Source of the DNA: Haloferax massiliensis
Lineage (GTDB): Archaea > Halobacteriota > Halobacteria > Halobacteriales > Haloferacaceae
Reading direction: 5' to 3'
Length of the DNA stretch: 64,000 bases
Assembly: GCF_001368915.1 (NCBI RefSeq)
Contig: NZ_CSTE01000002.1
Span: forward strand, 1,186,497-1,250,496
Shown here one piece after another: positions 1-7,813 of the stretch; the first letter of the stretch is position 1; each line of letters opens with the position of its first letter. The notes beneath the pieces were generated by a model that worked only from the letters and a program-made list of their open reading frames with translations, ran no database searches and was not told the origin of the DNA. The position numbers and the translations under genes were made by a program.

Positions 1-1144
1 CCCACAGCGTGTTGTGGATGAGGTAGTTGATGTTCATCCCGGCGTTTATCATGCCGGAGAAGCCGCCGGCGGCGAACATCGCGCCCGCGAGCGCCATCCC
101 GGTGAACGCGGGGTCGCGCCACGGGAGCGCGCCGAGCCAGCGGAGGTAGCCCTCACCGCCGCGCTGACGCGCGCCGTGTTCGATGCTCGCGACGACCGTG
201 AAGGCCGTGAGCAACGACGGGAGCAGCAGGAACATCGTGTTCGTCATGGCGATGAACTTGAAGCCCTCCGCGATGCCCGGGTCGAGGTACTGGTGGTGAA
301 TCCCGACCGGCGTCGAAAGCAGGAGGAACAACACGAACACCACGCGCGCGAGGGGGTCGCTGAACAGCCGCCCGCCCGCGAGCTTGGGGAGCACGGTGTA
401 CCAAAGCAGGTACGCCGGCATCAGCCAGAAGTAGACGATGGGGTGGCCGAAGTACCAAAAGAGCGTCCGCGTCAGAAGCGGGTTGACGCTCTCGATGAGG
501 CCGAGCGACCACGGGATGAGGAAGAACACCACCGAGACGGCGACGCCGAGGGTGGAGACGTACCACATGATCATGGTCGTGAGGACCATGAACGTCTGTA
601 GCGGGATGCGCTCGTCCTCGTGGTCCCGCCGCCACGCGCGGTACGAGAGGAACCAGTCAGCGCCGGCGAGCCACGTGCCGACGATGAACATCGCGAGGCC
701 GATGTAGAATATCGGGTGCGCCTGCAGCGGCGCGTAGAACGTGAACAGCACGTCCGCGCTCATGCCGAGGTTCGGGACGAGGCCGCCGAGGATGGCGACC
801 GTGGCCAGAACCGTGCCGGTCGTCATCAGGCCGACCCACGCCCACGAAAACAGCGCGCTTTCGGCGGGTCGGTCGAGGCTTCTGGCGACCGCCCAGTGGA
901 ACACCCCACAGAGGAAGAAGATGGTGAAGACGATGGCGAGAAGCACGCCGTGGCCCGTCAGCACCGTGTAGTAGTCCGCCGAGTCGATGACGCGGAGGAC
1001 GTTCGTGCGGTGAAGCGCCTGAATGAGGCCGAAGAACGCGCCGATTCCGAGCGAGACGAACGCGATGAGGAAACTCGCCTTGACGATGGCCGCCTCGTCT
1101 GGGAACTTATCGACGAACTCGCCGCCGCCGGATGCGGTCGCCAT
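1..1144 (-). CDS. cbaA: ba3-type cytochrome c oxidase subunit I (C-terminus beyond window)
   Basis: Catalytic haem-copper subunit of a B-type (ba3) terminal oxidase in the cytoplasmic membrane, reducing O2 and pumping protons. The first 381 residues are visible; the rest lies left of the window. The low-spin haem His is about residue 65 in the motif TGHGVLL. The CuB site shows as GHPIVYFWLMPAY (His plus the Tyr expected to be cross-linked, about residue 230) and IHHQYLDPG (about 285). The visible end reads INYLIHNTLW, leading into the haem-ligand helix. The ATG shares one base with the stop codon of the subunit II gene, so the two are translationally coupled. The Natronomonas cbaDBAC operon has the same D-B-A order. 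Confidence 0.93.
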   Translation of the reverse strand, partial: MATASGGGEFVDKFPDEAAIVKASFLIAFVSLGIGAFFGLIQALHRTNVLRVIDSADYYTVLTGHGVLLAIVFTIFFLCGVFHWAVARSLDRPAESALFSWAWVGLMTTGTVLATVAILGGLVPNLGMSADVLFTFYAPLQAHPIFYIGLAMFIVGTWLAGADWFLSYRAWRRDHEDERIPLQTFMVLTTMIMWYVSTLGVAVSVVFFLIPWSLGLIESVNPLLTRTLFWYFGHPIVYFWLMPAYLLWYTVLPKLAGGRLFSDPLARVVFVLFLLLSTPVGIHHQYLDPGIAEGFKFIAMTNTMFLLLPSLLTAFTVVASIEHGARQRGGEGYLRWLGALPWRDPAFTGMALAGAMFAAGGFSGMINAGMNINYLIHNTLW

Positions 1145-1683
1145 CAGTTCTCAGCCTCCCCGTCCGCCTGTTGCTGTTCGTACCAGCTGTCGAATTTCTC
1201 TTGTTCCATAACCACAATCTGCCCTTCCATCACGTGGTGGCCGGAGCCACAGTACTCGTTACACAGCAACCCGTACTCGCCGGGCTCGCCGAACTCGACG
1301 GTGAACTCCGAGACCTGCCCGGGAATCGCCATCGTGTTCGCGTTCGTGCCGACGACTTCGAAGCCGTGGATGACGTCGGCGGCGGTCACGTGGAACGTGA
1401 CCGTGCTCCCGGCGGGGACGCGGAGCGGCTGCGTCGTGCCGGGTTCGAAGACGAACTGGCGGGCGACGACGTACACGTCGTAGCTGTTCTCGCCGGTCCG
1501 CTCGATACCGGGGTCGCCGAACTTCGGATGCTGGTCGAGCGTCGCCGGGTCGACCGTGCCGCCCTTGTCGTCTATCATGTCGATGCCCGCGCCGGCGGCC
1601 CCGTACGTAATCGTCCCGATGAACCCGACGATGAGGACGAGCGCCAGCGCCAACCAGAGTTTCTCGTAGGCGTGTATCTCCAT
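1144..1683 (-). CDS. cbaB: ba3-type cytochrome c oxidase subunit II (CuA subunit)
   Basis: Membrane-anchored electron-entry subunit of the ba3 oxidase, 179 residues. One N-terminal membrane helix (about residues 10-30) is followed by an extracytoplasmic cupredoxin domain. All CuA ligands are visible: His106 in VIHGFEV, then Cys141, Cys145, His149 and Met152 in LLCNEYCGSGHHVM. The short single-helix form is typical of B-type oxidases rather than aa3 enzymes, which have two helices. The start codon abuts the stop of the upstream small subunit, and its own stop overlaps the start of cbaA by one base, so the three genes form one tight operon. Confidence 0.94.
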   Translation of the reverse strand: MEIHAYEKLWLALALVLIVGFIGTITYGAAGAGIDMIDDKGGTVDPATLDQHPKFGDPGIERTGENSYDVYVVARQFVFEPGTTQPLRVPAGSTVTFHVTAADVIHGFEVVGTNANTMAIPGQVSEFTVEFGEPGEYGLLCNEYCGSGHHVMEGQIVVMEQEKFDSWYEQQQADGEAEN

Positions 1684-1977
1684 CTATCCAACCACCGTGA
1701 GGCCCCGTCCGAGGAACTCGACGAAGTACATGAACACCCACATGCCGATGAGAATCGCCATGTAGATGAGCACGAGCACGAGCGTCCCGACCGGGTCGAA
1801 GTCGTCGTGTCCGAGTTCGCGAACGATGCCGTCGTCGGCCGTCCCGACGATAGAATCCACCGGGGGCTCGGCCTGCCCGGAATCTCCTTGGGAATCCGCG
1901 TTTGCTGGCACGCCTCCGTCGGTGGAAGTGCGCGCGGCAGAGGACGCGGCTCCCTCTGCTGTCGAATCAACGGCCAT
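1684..1977 (-). CDS. cbaD: Small membrane subunit of the ba3 oxidase, CbaD-like
   Basis: 97-residue protein and first gene of the oxidase operon. The first 60 residues are polar and Ala/Ser/Asp-rich with no visible fold. The C-terminal 30 residues form one hydrophobic helix (LVLVLIYMAILIGMWVFMYF). In Natronomonas pharaonis the cba operon begins with an equivalent small protein, CbaD, and single-helix subunits (subunit IIa) are known for bacterial ba3 oxidases. Assignment rests on position and on the single helix, not on a recognisable signature. It lies 99 bases from the divergent gene at 2077, so the two transcription units share a control region. Confidence 0.7.
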   Translation of the reverse strand: MAVDSTAEGAASSAARTSTDGGVPANADSQGDSGQAEPPVDSIVGTADDGIVRELGHDDFDPVGTLVLVLIYMAILIGMWVFMYFVEFLGRGLTVVG

Positions 1978-2076
1978 ACCCGGTCATGAGGAATAACGGG
2001 ACTTTAACGCAACACCCCATTCCAACGCGGTGGGAATAGGCGAAATCAGAAACACCGTGGTCGCGAATGGACCGAT

Positions 2077-2295
2077 ATGGAACTCACGCCACGGCGCGCC
2101 GGAACCGTCGCACTGCTCGCGCTCCTGCCAGCGGTCATCTTCGGCGTGACGAAGAACCCCCTCGCGGGCGTCGTCACGGCCGTCAACGTGCTTCTCATCT
2201 CCACGGTCATCTACTTCCTCATGAGTCCGACCGAGGGCGGACACGGCCACGACGGCGACGCCGACCACGAGACCGACGCCGAACACGCCGCCTGA
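2077..2295 (+). CDS. Small two-helix membrane protein with His-rich tail, oxidase cluster
   Basis: 72-residue protein, divergent from the ba3 operon. Two hydrophobic helices (about residues 10-27 and 30-48) are followed by a tail with His and Asp at high density (GHGHDGDADHETDAEHAA). Haloarchaeal oxidase loci regularly carry such small membrane proteins (CbaC-type or 'cox cluster' proteins), but this one has no assigned biochemical role. The His-rich tail could bind Cu or another divalent metal; this is inference, supported by the next two genes, which look like copper handling. Its stop lies one base before the next ATG, so it is probably cotranscribed with them. Confidence 0.75.
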   Translation: MELTPRRAGTVALLALLPAVIFGVTKNPLAGVVTAVNVLLISTVIYFLMSPTEGGHGHDGDADHETDAEHAA

Positions 2296-2296
2296 G

Positions 2297-3091
2297 ATGG
2301 ACGGCGGCATCTCGCTCGGACTGCCCGCCGCGACGCCCGAGGCAATCGCGTTCCTCCTCGTCGGCCTCTTCGGCGGGGCACATTGCCTCGGGATGTGCGG
2401 CCCGCTCGTCAGCGTCTACGCCGACCGCCTCGCCGACCGCGAGGGCGTCGACAGCCGGTCGCTCACGCTCCGGCAGGTCCGCCAACACGCCCTGTTCAAC
2501 GTCGGGCGGGCGCTGAGCTACGCGGCCATCGGGGCCGTCTTCGCCCTCGTCGGCGGCCTGTTTTTCGACGCGTTCGACTCGGTGGTCGCCGTCGGCAGCG
2601 GCGTCCGCGGGGCGACCGGTCTGCTCGTCGGGGCCGCCATCATCCTCACCGGCGTCGGCTACCTCGTCGGGCGGTCGACCGCCATCGACCGGTTCACGCC
2701 GGCCGCGGTCACCCGCCTGTTCGGCCGCGTCAGCGGGTGGGCGACCGCCCGCGTCGACAGCCTCGTCGGCGGCCCTCGAATCCTCGGCCTCGGGGCGATT
2801 CACGGCCTGCTCCCGTGTCCCATCATCTACCCGGCGTACCTGTACGCCTTCTCGACGGGCGAGCCGCTCCGGGCCGCCGCCCTCCTCGGCCTGCTCGGTC
2901 TCGGGACGATTCCGACGCTGTTCCTCTACGGGACGCTTCTGGGCCGCGTCTCGGCGCGCCGGCGGGCGACGCTCCACCGGGCGCTCGGGGCGGCGTTCCT
3001 CGTCCTCGGCTACATCCCGCTGTCCCACGGGCTGATGCTTCTGGGCGTGTCGGTCCCGCACCTTCACGTGCCCTTCTACCAACCGTTGTGA
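2297..3091 (+). CDS. SafE/DsbD_2-type membrane protein, probable oxidase/copper maturation
   Basis: 264-residue polytopic protein with about six hydrophobic helices. The motif GGAHCLGMCGPL (residues 26-37, Cys30 and Cys34) is typical of the 'sulfite exporter TauE/SafE' proteins of the DsbD_2 type (PF13386). In bacteria these accompany cytochrome oxidase assembly genes and the CcoI copper ATPase. A second conserved stretch (ILGLGAIHGLLPCPIIYPAY) repeats the family's HGLLPC motif. The gene starts one base after the upstream stop, and the copper ATPase start follows after two bases. I infer a role in copper or thiol handling for oxidase assembly; a sulfite-export function is not supported by context. 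Confidence 0.82.
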   Translation: MDGGISLGLPAATPEAIAFLLVGLFGGAHCLGMCGPLVSVYADRLADREGVDSRSLTLRQVRQHALFNVGRALSYAAIGAVFALVGGLFFDAFDSVVAVGSGVRGATGLLVGAAIILTGVGYLVGRSTAIDRFTPAAVTRLFGRVSGWATARVDSLVGGPRILGLGAIHGLLPCPIIYPAYLYAFSTGEPLRAAALLGLLGLGTIPTLFLYGTLLGRVSARRRATLHRALGAAFLVLGYIPLSHGLMLLGVSVPHLHVPFYQPL

Positions 3092-3093
3092 CG

Positions 3094-5607
3094 ATGTCGA
3101 CCACGACGCGGTCCCGCGGGTCGGCCGGCGGCGGGAGCGACGGCGACGACGCCGAGGGCTGTGACCTCTGCGGACTGCTGACGCCGACGCCGCCGGTCAC
3201 CGGCGACGAGGTAGACGGCGAGTTCTGCTGTCGCGGCTGTCTCGAAATCACCCGCGCGCTCGGCGACGCCGCGAGCGCCGACCCCGAGACGGTCGAGCGC
3301 GAACTCGCGGGCGAGGCCGACGCGGTGCCCGACGACGCCGAGCGGACCTACATGGCCGTCGACGGGATGCACTGCGCCACCTGCGAGGCGTTCGTCTCGG
3401 GCACCGCGCGGACCTGCGAGGGCGTCTACGCCGCGGAAGCCAGCTACGCCAACGACATGGTCCGCGTCACCTACGACCCCGAAACCGCCGACTTGGACGG
3501 GCTGTCGGGGACGCTCGCGCGCTACGGCTACGGCACGCGCGACCCAGAGGAACGCGAGGCCGCCGAGCGCTCCGACAACCAGGTCGCCCGCTTCGTCATC
3601 GGCGGCGGCGTCTTCGGCATGATGGTGATGCTGTGGTACGTCCTGTTTCTGTACCCGACCTACGTCGGCTTCCAGCCGGTCGTCGAACTCGGCGTGTTCG
3701 ACGGCATCTACATCCTCGGCAACATCTGGGTGATGACCTCCATCGTCCTGTTTTACACCGGCTTTCCCATCCTCCGCGGGGCGCTCGTCAGCCTCCGCGC
3801 CGGCCAGCCGAACATGGACCTGCTCGTCTCGCTGGCGGCGACGAGCGCCTACGTCTACTCGACGGCCGCCGTCCTCGTCGGCGAGACCCACGTCTACTTC
3901 GACGTGACCGTCGCCATCATCCTCGTCGTCACGCTCGGCAACTACTACGAGGACCGCATCAAGCGGAAGGCCGCCGGGATGCTCTCGGACCTCGCGGCCT
4001 CGCGCGTCTCGGAGGCCCGCCGGCGAGTCGCGGGCGGGGCGGACAGCCCCGGCGACGCCGCCGTCGAGACGGTCGCGCTCGACGCGCTCGAATCGGGGGA
4101 CCTCGTGGAGGTTCGGCCGGGCGAGCGCGTGCCGGTCGATGGGACGGTTCGCGAGGGGACCGCCGCGGTCGACGAGGCGCTCGTCACCGGCGAGTCGATG
4201 CCGCGGACGAAGCGCCCCGGCGACGACGTGCTCGGCGGCACTGTCGTCACCGACCGCCCGCTCGTCGTCGCGGTCGGCGAGGACGCGACGAGCACGCTCG
4301 ACCGGTTGGTCGAACTGCTCTGGGACATCCAGAGCGCCCGCTCGGGCGTCCAGCGCCTCGCCGACAAACTGGCGACCATCTTCGTGCCGACGGTGCTCGT
4401 CCTCGCCGCCGTCGCCTTCGGCTGGACGCTCGTCCGCGGCGGCACGCCGACCGAGGCGCTCCTCGTCGGCCTCACTGTCCTCATCGTCTCGTGTCCCTGC
4501 GCGCTCGGCCTCGCCACGCCCTTGGCGGTCGCCTCCGGCATCAAGGAGGCCGCGAGCCGGGGCATCGTCGTCGCCTCCGAGGCCGTCTTCGAGGCCGTCC
4601 CCGACGTGGACGTGGTCGTGTTCGACAAGACCGGGACGCTCACCGACGGCGACATGGCGGTCCTCCGCGTCGTCGGTGACGGCGAGACCGAGGGCGGGAG
4701 CGACGTTGGCGAGCAGGGAGACGGGAGCGACGACCGCGACGACGAACCCGCCGCGCTCGCCGCGGCCGCCGCACTCGAACGCTTTTCGGCGCACCCGCTC
4801 GCGACCGCTGTCGTCGAGGCGGCCGAAGACCGAATCGAGGAGGGGGACGCGAACGCGACGATTCCCGACGTTTCGGTCGACGACGTGACCGTCCACGACC
4901 GCGGCGTCTCCGGCGAACTCGACGGCGAGCGCGTCGTCGTCGGCCACCCCGACCTCCTCCGCGATGAGGGCGTGACGCTCGCGCCGGCCCACGAGACCGC
5001 CGTCGAGGCCGCCCGCGACGAGGGCGCGGTTCCCGTCGTCGTCGGCTGGGACGGGCGCTCTCGGGCGGTGCTCGTCGTCGGCGACGAACCGCGCGAGGCG
5101 TGGGACGACGTGGTCGCCGCCGTCGCCGCGGGGGGACGCCGCGAGGTCGTCGTTCTCACGGGCGACTCCGAGCGCGCCGCGCGACGGTTCCGCGACCACC
5201 CGGACGTGACGGACGTGTTCGCGGGCGTCCCGCCGGAGGCGAAAGCCGAGACGGTCGAGCGCCTCCGCGCCCGGGGGACCGTGGCGATGGTCGGCGACGG
5301 GAGCAACGACGCGCCCGCGCTCGCCGCCGCCGACATCGGCATCGCGCTCGGCACGGGGACGGACATCGCGGGCGACGCCGCCGACGCGGTGCTCGTCGGC
5401 CGCGACATCGACGCGATTCCCGAGGTGTTCTCGCTTTCGACCGGGGTGAACCGCCGCATCCGCGGCAACCTCGCGTGGGCGTTCGGCTACAACGCGGTCG
5501 CCATCCCGCTGGCCGCCCTCGGCGTGCTCAACCCGCTTTTCGCCGCCGTCGCCATGGGCACGTCGAGCCTGCTCGTCGTCGCCAACTCGGCGCGGTCGCT
5601 CGACTGA
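3094..5607 (+). CDS. Copper-translocating P1B-type ATPase, CcoI/CtpA-like
   Basis: 837-residue P-type ATPase. The N-terminus has a Cys-rich metal-binding segment (Cys23, Cys26, Cys45, Cys46, Cys49) of the kind found in CcoI/FixI, then a heavy-metal-associated domain with GMHCATC (Cys94, Cys97). The membrane Cu site CPC lies in SCPCALGLATP near residue 469, the phosphorylation site in DKTGTLTDG near 510 and the hinge in GDGSNDAPA near 734. The frame is open far upstream, but ATG at 3094, two bases after the previous stop, starts a sensible N-terminus; GTG at 3088 is possible. The Cys-rich head plus position next to the ba3 oxidase points to oxidase metallation rather than general copper detoxification (inference). 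Confidence 0.9.
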   Translation: MSTTTRSRGSAGGGSDGDDAEGCDLCGLLTPTPPVTGDEVDGEFCCRGCLEITRALGDAASADPETVERELAGEADAVPDDAERTYMAVDGMHCATCEAFVSGTARTCEGVYAAEASYANDMVRVTYDPETADLDGLSGTLARYGYGTRDPEEREAAERSDNQVARFVIGGGVFGMMVMLWYVLFLYPTYVGFQPVVELGVFDGIYILGNIWVMTSIVLFYTGFPILRGALVSLRAGQPNMDLLVSLAATSAYVYSTAAVLVGETHVYFDVTVAIILVVTLGNYYEDRIKRKAAGMLSDLAASRVSEARRRVAGGADSPGDAAVETVALDALESGDLVEVRPGERVPVDGTVREGTAAVDEALVTGESMPRTKRPGDDVLGGTVVTDRPLVVAVGEDATSTLDRLVELLWDIQSARSGVQRLADKLATIFVPTVLVLAAVAFGWTLVRGGTPTEALLVGLTVLIVSCPCALGLATPLAVASGIKEAASRGIVVASEAVFEAVPDVDVVVFDKTGTLTDGDMAVLRVVGDGETEGGSDVGEQGDGSDDRDDEPAALAAAAALERFSAHPLATAVVEAAEDRIEEGDANATIPDVSVDDVTVHDRGVSGELDGERVVVGHPDLLRDEGVTLAPAHETAVEAARDEGAVPVVVGWDGRSRAVLVVGDEPREAWDDVVAAVAAGGRREVVVLTGDSERAARRFRDHPDVTDVFAGVPPEAKAETVERLRARGTVAMVGDGSNDAPALAAADIGIALGTGTDIAGDAADAVLVGRDIDAIPEVFSLSTGVNRRIRGNLAWAFGYNAVAIPLAALGVLNPLFAAVAMGTSSLLVVANSARSLD

Positions 5608-5670
5608 GTCGCCTTTCCGAGACGATCGCCGAAAGCGGACCAATCAAGTCGCTCCGTCCCGTCGGGAACG

Positions 5671-5994
5671 ATGATGACAGACGACCCCTTCTCGCTCGCC
5701 GTTCCGGAGGGGTGGACCGTCGAGACCGACGTGGACACCGACGAGGCGAGCGCCAAGACCGTCTACGAGTCGCCCGACTCGGACCGGCGCGTCACCATCA
5801 CCGAGTTCGCGCGGGGGCTGACGCTCTACTGGTGGGTCGATATCTTCGCGTTCGCCGACGGCGAGTGGCACCGCCGCGAGGTGGGCCTCGGCGACTCCTA
5901 CCGCGACGCCGACGACGTGAGCGACGCCGCACAGGAGGCGCTCGACCGACTCGCGTCGTCCGGCGAGCGAATCGAGTCGGTGGCCGACGACTGA
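5671..5994 (+). CDS. Conserved haloarchaeal protein of unknown function
   Basis: 107-residue acidic protein with no membrane segment and no recognised motif. Typical haloarchaeal composition (many Asp and Glu) argues that it is a real gene. A Trp-rich patch (TLYWWVDIFAFADGEWHRRE) sits mid-protein. It could start at either of two adjacent ATGs (5671 or 5674). It stands alone between the copper ATPase and a UspA gene on the same strand. I cannot assign a function. Confidence 0.7.
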   Translation: MMTDDPFSLAVPEGWTVETDVDTDEASAKTVYESPDSDRRVTITEFARGLTLYWWVDIFAFADGEWHRREVGLGDSYRDADDVSDAAQEALDRLASSGERIESVADD

Positions 5995-6024
5995 TTTATC
6001 ACGGTCGCAGAACGACCGGAACGC

Positions 6025-6501
6025 ATGTACCTCGTCGCCTACGACGGCTCTCGGCTGGCGAACGCCGCGCTCGATAGGGCCGCGCAGTTCGCGTCGGCCA
6101 CCGGCCACGACGTGCTCGCGGTCGCCGTCGTCCCCGACGATTCGGCGTACGCCGTCGAGGCGGGGTGGGTCCCGTCGCGGGAGGTGTTCGACCGGCAGAC
6201 GGTCGTCGGAGAACTCCACAAAACCGCGGTCGACATCGCGCCGTCGGCGTCGTTTCGGGCCGTTTCAGTCGGTCGAGACCCCGCACCGGGGAACATCGTC
6301 TCGAAGCTCAGAGCGGTCGCGTCCGAGGCGGACGCGGCCGTTGTCTTCGTCGGCAGCGAGAACGCGGGTCGCGTCGTCGTCCCGCTGGTCAGCGTCGGCG
6401 GCAACGTCGCGAGCGACGACACACACGACGTGCACATCGTCCGCCACGCGCCCCCGGAGGTTCGCAAGCGGTTCCCCAAGTCGCAGTTCTATCTCCCCTG
6501 A
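6025..6501 (+). CDS. Universal stress protein UspA family, divergent
   Basis: 158-residue protein with the UspA alpha/beta fold start (MYLVAYDGSRLANAALDRA) and the expected alternation of strands and helices. The usual ATP-binding G-2X-G-9X-G-S/T signature near the C-terminus is poorly kept (GSENAGRVVVPLVSVGGNV), so it may belong to a non-ATP-binding branch. The C-terminal 20 residues extend past the normal end with a basic, aromatic tail. The start is the only ATG in frame upstream of the fold. It is one of several Usp genes in this window. Confidence 0.82.
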   Translation: MYLVAYDGSRLANAALDRAAQFASATGHDVLAVAVVPDDSAYAVEAGWVPSREVFDRQTVVGELHKTAVDIAPSASFRAVSVGRDPAPGNIVSKLRAVASEADAAVVFVGSENAGRVVVPLVSVGGNVASDDTHDVHIVRHAPPEVRKRFPKSQFYLP

Positions 6502-6574
6502 GGTTCGACCCGACGCCCGCGAACCCGCCTTCGGCGCACCACCGTTTCATGTGACGAGAGCGCGAACGACACGT

Positions 6575-7015
6575 ATGCGAGATATCAGATACGTTTACAC
6601 CGTCGGGACCGACCCCGAAACGGTCGCCGAACGCCTCGCGGACGCCTCGTCGGGCGTGCTGTCGCTGGCCGACGGCGGCCGCTCCTACGCGATTCCAGCG
6701 CACGTCTTCTACGACGCCGACGGCGACCGGCTCCTGTTCCGTCTGACCGACGACGGCGGAAGCGAGAAGCTCGCGTTCATCGAGGAGACCGAGGAGGCGA
6801 CGTTCGTCTGCTACGAGGACGCGGGCGAGGACTCGTGGAGCGTCATGGCCCGCGGGGCGATTCGGGTCCTCCCGGACGACGAGCGCCCCGACGCGGCGAC
6901 CATCAACGAACTGTTCGGCGGCGTCCGCGTGTTCGACGAGGAGGTCGACGACCTCGACTTCCACCTCGTGGAGCTCGAACTCGACGAGCTGACGGGCCGC
7001 GAGACCGCCAGATAG
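6575..7015 (+). CDS. Pyridoxamine 5'-phosphate oxidase-like flavin-binding protein
   Basis: 146-residue protein resembling the split-barrel FMN-binding family of haloarchaea. Features include an opening GVLSLADGGRSYAIPAHVFYD (strand pair with the family's 'PV' motif) and the barrel strand FCY..EDSWSVMARGAIRVL. Such proteins bind FMN or F420 or act as nitroreductase-like or cofactor-scavenging proteins; the substrate is not evident. I chose ATG at 6575 because homologous sequence begins here, although the frame is open from 6341 through the end of the upstream UspA gene. It is followed convergently by yqeC. Confidence 0.8.
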   Translation: MRDIRYVYTVGTDPETVAERLADASSGVLSLADGGRSYAIPAHVFYDADGDRLLFRLTDDGGSEKLAFIEETEEATFVCYEDAGEDSWSVMARGAIRVLPDDERPDAATINELFGGVRVFDEEVDDLDFHLVELELDELTGRETAR

Positions 7016-7045
7016 TCGCCTCGCGGGTGTCGGCCTCGCGGGGTG

Positions 7046-7813
7046 TCAGTAGAACCCGACGACCGGGTCGTCGTCGGCCAGCGACGTCGCCACCACCCGT
7101 TCGACCCGGGGATGCTCGCAGAGCCACCCGGCGATTTCGTCGGCCGTCTCGGCCAGCCGCTCGTCGTCCACCATGTCGAGGACCGGGACGACCCGCGCCG
7201 TCTCTGGCACATCTTTCATCCCGCCGCGGTCGTTCGCCAGCACGGCGGCCACGTCCCACTCGGATATCGCGTCGCCGACGGCCGTCCCCGACACGTCGGA
7301 GACGAGTTCCGGTCGGTGGACGCGCTCGTCGGTGAGCGGTTCGCCCACCACCCGGACGCTGGCGACCGGGCAGACGAGGTCGGCCGTGTCGGGGAGTTGC
7401 GGTTCGTCCTCGCCGGGCGCTTTCAGCCAGCGCGAGCGCGCGCCGTCGGCTTTGACGAGCACCACGTCGTCGGTGGCGCGCGCGACTCGATCGACCGTCG
7501 CCGGGTCGTAGCCGCGGTAGCGGTCGGGGCGCTCGCGCTCCGCGACGACGCCGAGCGGGCGGGTCGGCGTCTCCACCACGGCGGTCTCGGGGGTGTCGGT
7601 GACGACCACCTCGGCCACCTCGTCGTCGAAGACGGAGATGCGGACGGTGCTCGTGAGCACGCCGTCGAGGTCGCGGGCGAGGTGGGAGAGAAGCGACTGT
7701 TTGCCGCCCGCGCCGACGGCGCCGACAGCGCAGACGAGGTCGTCCGGGCCGATGCCGAGGGCGTCGGCGAGCGTCGGGAGCGACGCGGGGGGCGCAGACG
7801 GGCCCTCAGTCAT
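7046..7813 (-). CDS. yqeC: YqeC-type putative selenium-dependent hydroxylase accessory protein
   Basis: 255-residue protein. The N-terminus has a P-loop-like GAVGAGGKQSLLSHLA (residues 33-48), followed by TST.RISVF and VVLVKADGARSRWLKAPGEDEPQLP, the diagnostic YqeC block. Further on are the ..VLANDRGGMKDVP and final VVATSLADDDPV segments. YqeC is known from loci of molybdenum hydroxylases with labile selenium, though its reaction is not established. Its ATG overlaps the fdhA stop by four bases (ATGA), so the two are coupled. That association suggests it serves maturation of this molybdoenzyme (inference). Confidence 0.85.
   Translation of the reverse strand: MTEGPSAPPASLPTLADALGIGPDDLVCAVGAVGAGGKQSLLSHLARDLDGVLTSTVRISVFDDEVAEVVVTDTPETAVVETPTRPLGVVAERERPDRYRGYDPATVDRVARATDDVVLVKADGARSRWLKAPGEDEPQLPDTADLVCPVASVRVVGEPLTDERVHRPELVSDVSGTAVGDAISEWDVAAVLANDRGGMKDVPETARVVPVLDMVDDERLAETADEIAGWLCEHPRVERVVATSLADDDPVVGFY

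Noticed and set aside
2010-2045. Imperfect inverted repeat (ATTCC...GGAAT) in the oxidase divergent promoter
   Set aside because: Arms of five bases with a nine-base spacer are common by chance at this length.
3076-5643. 855-codon open frame on the minus strand across the copper ATPase
   Set aside because: High GC at the third codon position keeps antisense frames open; the plus-strand frame carries all ATPase motifs and this one none.
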